A DNA stretch of 25,031 nt from a virus: the IMG/VR virus record IMGVR_UViG_3300005265_000034, positions 1 to 25,031 of that record; one strand, 5' to 3'. The notes under the pieces are model-generated. The model searched no databases. It saw only the letters and a list, made by a program, of their open reading frames with translations, and was not told the origin of the DNA. Below, in pieces: positions 22,336 to 25,031 of this stretch. How positions within the stretch are numbered: position 1 is the first letter of the stretch; each line of letters opens with the position of its first letter. A program made the translations under genes and the position numbers.

Positions 22336-22946
22336 TATACTTTCACTATTCCCATAACCAAGACTGTCATAGACGCCCCGGGATCGTTTTTGCACCTGAA
22401 GGTTATCCCAGCGGCTTCATTTTCTCCTGACCTAAACTTGTGCAGGGATACTCTGCCCCGGACAGGCTTAAATTCCTTTAGGGCTTTGATGGCTTTTTCC
22501 ATCAAGGCTACATCAAGAACGATTATCTCTTCCCCTTCTTGATTTATCTCTTTCTCCAAGTCAGGGAAGCATTCGTCTATGTTTCTCTGTGAGATAATGA
22601 CTGAAGTATCCAGATCGGTGCAGCCGAATTTAAGGGTTTCTTCTTCCTTGTCCATGATAGCGCGCTCCAATACAGGGAGAGCCTCTTTCTTGGGCATATT
22701 CCTGAGTACCTTCTCTGCTGTGGCTGGAGTGATAAGATCGTCCGGTGTGTAACCGTCCTTAACCCCTATGTCAGGATAATCGGAATCGGGGAGGCGTACC
22801 TCCTCTGTATCCTTCACGGCAATTAGAATATTGCCATCTGTGACAATGGCCTGGTCACCTTTCAAGTATAGGCGTCTTACAGCCTTGCAGTTATGGTTTT
22901 TTGGGGCGTATTTTGCTAAAGCCAGTTTCTCTCTCGTGATAAGCAT
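22335..22946 (-). CDS. Sliding clamp (DnaN)-like protein, 203 aa
   Basis: ATG 22946 has GGAGG 8 nt upstream. The 203-residue product opens with MLITREKLALAKYA, then RRLYLKGDQAIVTDGNILIAV (about 25-45), a pattern seen in beta-clamp domains (strand, TDG turn, strand). The C-terminal third, LDVALMEKAIKALKEF, has the layout of a later clamp domain. It is shorter than bacterial DnaN (about 370 aa), so it may form two domains per subunit like small viral clamps. A processivity role with the family A polymerase is inferred. This is by pattern only and could be wrong. Confidence 0.6.
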   Translation of the reverse strand: MLITREKLALAKYAPKNHNCKAVRRLYLKGDQAIVTDGNILIAVKDTEEVRLPDSDYPDIGVKDGYTPDDLITPATAEKVLRNMPKKEALPVLERAIMDKEEETLKFGCTDLDTSVIISQRNIDECFPDLEKEINQEGEEIIVLDVALMEKAIKALKEFKPVRGRVSLHKFRSGENEAAGITFRCKNDPGASMTVLVMGIVKV

Positions 22947-23086
22947 TTTTTATCCTCCATTTTTAGGGTTTCTTCTCTCAGGCGTTGCTTGATTTCCGGT
23001 GACGCCTCCGGAAGCATGTTCAAGTAAGCATTGATTCTCTCACATGCTTCCAGTTGCTTTATAATGTCTTCAATCCCGGGCTTCAT
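22916..23086 (-). CDS. Small helical protein, 56 aa
   Basis: ATG 23086 overlaps the upstream stop (ATGA). The protein is helical and charged (IEDIIKQLEACERINAYLNML, then SPEIKQRLREETLKMEDKK). Its last 31 bases overlap the clamp-like gene start and carry that gene's GGAGG. No family recognised. The coupling and start overlap support it. Confidence 0.55.
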   Translation of the reverse strand: MKPGIEDIIKQLEACERINAYLNMLPEASPEIKQRLREETLKMEDKKCLSRERNWL

Positions 23087-23301
23087 AGTTCGCCTAAACA
23101 AAGAGTTTTGAATTCACCTTTGCCTTGCCATGGAATCAAATCTACAATGTACTTGTCCCGGTCTGCTTTTTCGTCATACTGAAGATAGACTCTAATTGCA
23201 CCTTCCCAGCCGGCGGCGGTTACGATCAAACCAGATTCCTTGGTTCCACACCTGGTAGCCTGGCCTCGGTTTCCTTGTAAAGTGCCATAAAAATGTGACA
23301 T
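23083..23301 (-). CDS. Small conserved phage protein, 72 aa
   Basis: ATG 23301 has AAAGGGGG 4 nt upstream; the ATG at 23331 has no good site. The sequence SHFYGTLQGNRGQATRCGTK, then GLIVTAAGWEGAIRVYL, and a later IPWQGKG is a pattern I know well from small proteins in phage and prophage early regions. It looks like a compact beta-rich domain. No function is known to me. Confidence 0.75.
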   Translation of the reverse strand: MSHFYGTLQGNRGQATRCGTKESGLIVTAAGWEGAIRVYLQYDEKADRDKYIVDLIPWQGKGEFKTLCLGEL

Positions 23302-23350
23302 AAAACCCCCTTTCGAGCAGTTTATTGTCATGCTCAGGACGTTTAGAGTT

Positions 23351-23710
23351 TTAGTTGCGAAACCAGTAATCTACACCGTCAAAGTCTACACAAAAGTAGT
23401 CTGCTTTCAGGTCCTGGGCGGCCCATTCCCAGTCAATGCAGTACAACGGCCAATTGGAGATATCTTGTACTGCTCCTATGTCTTCAGCGAGTTCCTGGGC
23501 ATACTGTTTAAAGTAGCTATCCCTGATTAAGGTTTCTCCATACTCCCAGTCAGGGGAGCGGTCTGCTTGTTCTGCAAGGGATGTCAAAATGTCCAGTTCT
23601 TCCTGTTCTTCGGGTTCAAGTAGATCATCTTCTGCGCGTTCGTGGAGTTCCACAATACGGGCAATAATGTCTCTGCTATCAATTATGTCTTGGGAATTAT
23701 CAACGATCAT
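23351..23710 (-). CDS. Acidic conserved phage protein, 119 aa
   Basis: ATG 23710 has GAGGGGG 7 nt upstream. The protein is very acidic. It has IIDSRDIIARIVELHE near the start, then WEYGETLIRDSYFKQYAQELAEDIGA, and ends with DWEWAAQDLKADYFCVDFDGVDYWFRN. This layout recurs in early regions of phages and mobile elements, sometimes annotated as antirestriction-like because of its acidity and DNA-mimic look. I consider that label unproven. The tandem hairpin region lies just upstream of it. Confidence 0.75.
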   Translation of the reverse strand: MIVDNSQDIIDSRDIIARIVELHERAEDDLLEPEEQEELDILTSLAEQADRSPDWEYGETLIRDSYFKQYAQELAEDIGAVQDISNWPLYCIDWEWAAQDLKADYFCVDFDGVDYWFRN

Positions 23711-23737
23711 CTTTGTACCCCCTCATAAAATGCCCGA

Positions 23738-23814
23738 ATCAGGAGCGGAGAACTTATCCATGTCCTGATCCAGGCTAAACAATTGCCACCATGGAGAATC
23801 TATCCGCCTGGCAA
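23738..23814. repeat. Two tandem hairpins with shared core and different stems
   Basis: Hairpin 1 (23738-23769): ATCAGGA pairs with TCCTGAT, enclosing GGAGAACTTATCC at 23747-23759. Hairpin 2 (23783-23814): TTGCCA pairs with TGGCAA, enclosing GGAGAATCTATCC at 23793-23805. The 13-nt cores differ at only two adjacent positions (CT versus TC) and lie 46 bp apart, whereas the closing stems have unrelated sequences yet both pair. The elements fill most of the 112-bp gap upstream of the 119-aa gene. Confidence 0.65.
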
Positions 23815-23822
23815 CTGCTGTC

Positions 23823-24194
23823 TTACTTGTCATAGTAATCTTTCCGGGAATCCCAGTTGGCATAGAAACCATCGGTTATACCATCTTCAAACACTCCCCA
23901 AACGTCAAAAGAGGCTACTTCATCCAAGGCTTTGAGTTCATGGCAAAAGAACTCAAATGGAGAAAACTGTCGGTTACTAACTTCTGCACTATAGCAGATG
24001 GATATGAATACTTCCTGGGCGTCCTCCACGTTCTCAATGATTCCGGAGAAACCGTCTACCATAAAGCGTGGTATCTCTGTTCCAATTTCGGGTAAGTCCT
24101 GCCAGGAGGCTATATTATAGCCTCTCTCAAAGCCTTCTTCATATATCTGCTTTTCAAGCATTTTGTATCGCAGCTCAGTGGTTACTTCAGTCAT
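23823..24194 (-). CDS. Acidic conserved phage protein, 123 aa
   Basis: ATG 24194 has GAGGAGGT 5 nt upstream, located inside the preceding 20-codon ORF. The protein is acidic, with YKMLEKQIYEEGFERGYNIA near the start and NRQFSPFEFFCHELKAL in the middle; the F-S-P-F-E-F pattern recurs in phage early proteins of this size. No catalytic motif, no membrane segment. It is the first full-size gene of the leftward operon. Confidence 0.75.
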   Translation of the reverse strand: MTEVTTELRYKMLEKQIYEEGFERGYNIASWQDLPEIGTEIPRFMVDGFSGIIENVEDAQEVFISICYSAEVSNRQFSPFEFFCHELKALDEVASFDVWGVFEDGITDGFYANWDSRKDYYDK

Positions 24195-24249
24195 GGTTTA
24201 CCTCCTCTTCCGGCAATGTTACAATCTCTCTAATCGTGAATTGTTTCAT
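24187..24249 (-). CDS. Leader-type small ORF, 20 aa
   Basis: ATG 24249 has AGGAGGT 6 nt upstream and the frame ends at TGA 24187, 8 nt inside the next gene. The peptide is MKQFTIREIVTLPEEEVNHD. The Shine-Dalgarno of the next gene is inside its codons EEEV, so its translation would open or block that site. It may be a real microprotein, or a translational-coupling leader. Only the ribosome site supports it. Confidence 0.5.
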   Translation of the reverse strand: MKQFTIREIVTLPEEEVNHD

Positions 24250-24464
24250 TATCCTTACCTCCTGAGATTGTGTTTGTCTTTTGTCAATTAACTCCTGCAC
24301 AAGTCATGCCAAACACAAGAGAGTGACAGGAAATAATAACAATAACAGTACGTTAAAAGGAAATTGCTACAGTAAGCAAGTATTTTTGGCATTGGTTAAG
24401 AATCTCCAACAGTTTGCCAGGATATTAAGGGGAGAAAGTGAGAAAGGAAGTGAAAAAGTAACAG

Positions 24465-24493
24465 AGTATTGGGAGGTTAAAAGTAATAGTCAA
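24465..24493 (-). promoter_or_regulatory. Candidate early leftward promoter beside operator-like repeats
   Basis: On the - strand TTGACT (24493-24488) and AATACT (24470-24465) are separated by 17 bp. The -35 matches 5 of 6 and the -10 4 of 6. The TTAGCCAA palindrome and direct repeat lie directly upstream, at about -43 to -90 from the expected start. This position suits activator binding or looping repression of the early operon. Confidence 0.4.
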
Positions 24494-24509
24494 AGTAGAC
24501 TGGTCAGAA

Positions 24510-24525
24510 TTAGCCAATTGGCTAA
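24510..24525. promoter_or_regulatory. 16-bp perfect palindrome TTAGCCAATTGGCTAA (operator-like)
   Basis: The 16 bases are their own reverse complement and consist of two inverted TTAGCCAA half-sites. Two further direct half-sites are at 24528-24535 and 24584-24591. A dimeric HTH protein is the expected type of binder; the XRE-type regulator at 20184-20372 is a candidate, by inference only. Confidence 0.6.
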
Positions 24526-24554
24526 AGTTAGCCAATACGTAATCAGAGTACGTA

Positions 24555-24573
24555 TGTGTAACCAAGTTACACA
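24555..24573. repeat. Inverted repeat TGTGTAAC-CAA-GTTACACA
   Basis: Eight-base perfect arms with a 3-nt centre. It lies between the two direct repeats and is flanked on the left by two TACGTA palindromes (24536-24541 and 24549-24554), giving a dense run of dyads typical of control regions. Confidence 0.65.
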
Positions 24574-24661
24574 CTGGTCAGATTTAGCCAACACGTACAA
24601 GTACCTGTACAATTCACCACACATTACCTGTAGTCACTAATTCAACCCATAATCCCCTGAA

Positions 24662-24673
24662 ACAGTTAACTGT
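24662..24673. repeat. 12-bp perfect palindrome ACAGTTAACTGT
   Basis: A perfect 12-base palindrome, 18 bp from the weak promoter candidate at 24691-24719. It may be a binding site of a second regulator; no homologous copy was found in the window by eye. Confidence 0.45.
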
Positions 24674-24690
24674 CTGATATTACTACATTC

Positions 24691-24719
24691 CTTATGTCGC
24701 TTAACGTACATTATGTAAA
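24691..24719 (-). promoter_or_regulatory. Weak candidate leftward promoter
   Basis: On the - strand TTTACA (24719-24714) and CATAAG (24696-24691) are 17 bp apart, matching consensus at 5 of 6 and 4 of 6. The 12-bp palindrome at 24662-24673 would lie just after the start site. Chance occurrence in AT-rich DNA cannot be excluded. Confidence 0.3.
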
Positions 24720-24945
24720 ATTCGGGTTTCTGAGATGGGTTTCCAGGGTTCGATTTCCTGAATGTGAAAAAGGTAATGAGAGACAGAACACAGTTTCTTC
24801 ATATTTGCACAAAAAGGTGTCTCTATTGAACGCAGGATACTCAGGAGCACCTTACCCCTTTGTAATGTCCTTTGCGTTGAATCTACCCACCAAAGAATGA
24901 GAATTTGAAGATTCAGGGGTTTCTTGGGTCTTGAGTATTCACACT

Positions 24946-24981
24946 CATGCACACACGCACACGCACATACGCACGCGCGTG
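24946..24981. repeat. 36-bp alternating pyrimidine-purine tract (CA/CG-rich)
   Basis: From 24946 to 24981 every step alternates pyrimidine and purine, mostly CA and CG with few TA/TG steps, ending in GCGCGTG. Such tracts can form left-handed Z-DNA under negative supercoiling and are slippage-prone. Confidence 0.75.
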
Positions 24982-25020
24982 AGAGAGAATCATAGAGAAT
25001 GAGAGTAACAGGAATAGAGA

Positions 25021-25031
25021 GGGGGGGGGGG
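25021..25031 (+). repeat. Terminal run of 11 G
   Basis: The window ends in 11 consecutive G after a GA-rich segment. A homopolymer exactly at the end may be a real genome-end feature but is equally expected from sequencing or assembly artefact. Confidence 0.7.

Larger units (their letters stand above)
24499..24591. repeat. 19-bp direct repeat pair, 18/19 identical
   Basis: ACTGGTCAGAATTAGCCAA at 24499-24517 recurs at 24573-24591 with a single A-to-T change, start to start 74 bp (about seven helical turns). Both end in TTAGCCAA, which also occurs at 24528-24535. Same-face spacing suggests protein-binding sites. Confidence 0.7.
24250..25031. other. Gene-free right-end control region
   Basis: I find no convincing gene in these 782 bp. 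It is the only long non-coding stretch in the window and lies at the start of the leftward operon. It contains a purine-rich segment (24428-24465), candidate - strand promoters, TTAGCCAA repeats and several palindromes (24499-24673), an alternating purine-pyrimidine tract, and a terminal G run. It most likely holds the early control region and could also include a replication origin or genome end. Confidence 0.65.

Noticed and set aside
23713-23804. Leftward open frame in the hairpin gap (reads ILHGGNCLAWIRTW...)
   Set aside because: It ends by overlapping the next ATG, but has no ATG, GTG or TTG start and a stop just upstream. The hairpin structures explain the region better.
24281-24640. 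Rightward 119-aa open frame in the right-end region
   Set aside because: No ribosome binding site, low-complexity Asn-rich start, and it runs through palindromes and repeats. Composition does not look like a protein.
24744-24760. tRNA T-arm-like sequence (CAGGG, TTCGATT loop, TCCTG)
   Set aside because: The stem and loop match a T-arm, but no complementary 5' acceptor strand is found about 64 nt upstream and no D or anticodon arm can be built. It may be chance or a fragment of a tRNA gene such as an attachment core; not strong enough to list.
24694-24900. Rightward 68-aa open frame
   Set aside because: No ribosome site, no recognisable pattern, and isolated from the rightward gene block.
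1-25031. Search for CRISPR arrays, reverse transcriptase/diversity-generating repeats, integrase and IS elements
   Set aside because: No regularly spaced repeats, no RT or recombinase motifs and no IS-type terminal repeats were seen by eye.

Overview
This window looks like part of a tailed bacteriophage genome with a T7-like (podovirus-type) virion. The evidence is a rightward block in the usual podovirus order: capsid-associated protein, tail tubular A-like protein, tail tubular B-like protein, gp13-like acetyltransferase-fold protein, internal virion proteins, M15 endolysin and tail fibre. Opposite it lies a dense leftward block of replication, recombination and small early genes. The M15 peptidoglycan peptidase indicates a bacterial host, but nothing here names the host. 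No rRNA, intact tRNA, integrase, IS element, CRISPR array, phage RNA polymerase, terminase or portal is visible. If the phage has the last three, they lie outside the window.

Left half, + strand (1-11657). The window opens inside a structural gene that stops at 612. A GC-rich GAAA-capped hairpin follows (620-639), then genes packed with ATGA, TAATG or GTGA overlaps, which suggests translational coupling. They run from a 54-aa protein through the head-tail adaptor, a 918-aa nozzle protein with inserted modules, and the internal or ejected proteins (141, 156, 477 and 1167 aa), to a 98-aa endolysin, the tail fibre and an 81-aa accessory protein.

Right half, - strand (24249 down to 11651). About 28 genes are transcribed leftward from a gene-free right end. 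The distal, late-in-operon part carries the DNA metabolism set: an XRE-type regulator coupled to an XPD/DinG-like Fe-S helicase, a putative ssDNA-binding protein, a PD-(D/E)XK nuclease, a Sak4-like RecA-fold ATPase, an ERCC4/XPF-type nuclease, a family 4-type uracil-DNA glycosylase and a family A DNA polymerase with 3'-5' exonuclease. The promoter-proximal part holds small phage genes, a clamp-like protein, a Bbp19-like protein, and a lipoprotein-like plus small membrane protein pair. The two blocks converge at 11651-11657, where the terminal genes overlap by 7 bp with no room for a terminator.

Regulatory features. A near-consensus sigma70 promoter (TTGACA, 17 bp, TATAAC) lies at 22068-22096 on the - strand. 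The gene-free right end (24250-25031) has palindromes and repeats of TTAGCCAA next to a candidate early promoter, then a Z-DNA-type alternating tract and a poly-G contig end. The 112-bp gap at 23711-23822 holds two tandem hairpins that share a 13-nt core but have different closing stems. This is the best candidate for an undescribed nucleic-acid element here.

All function calls are by eye from motifs and remembered family patterns; no database search was run.
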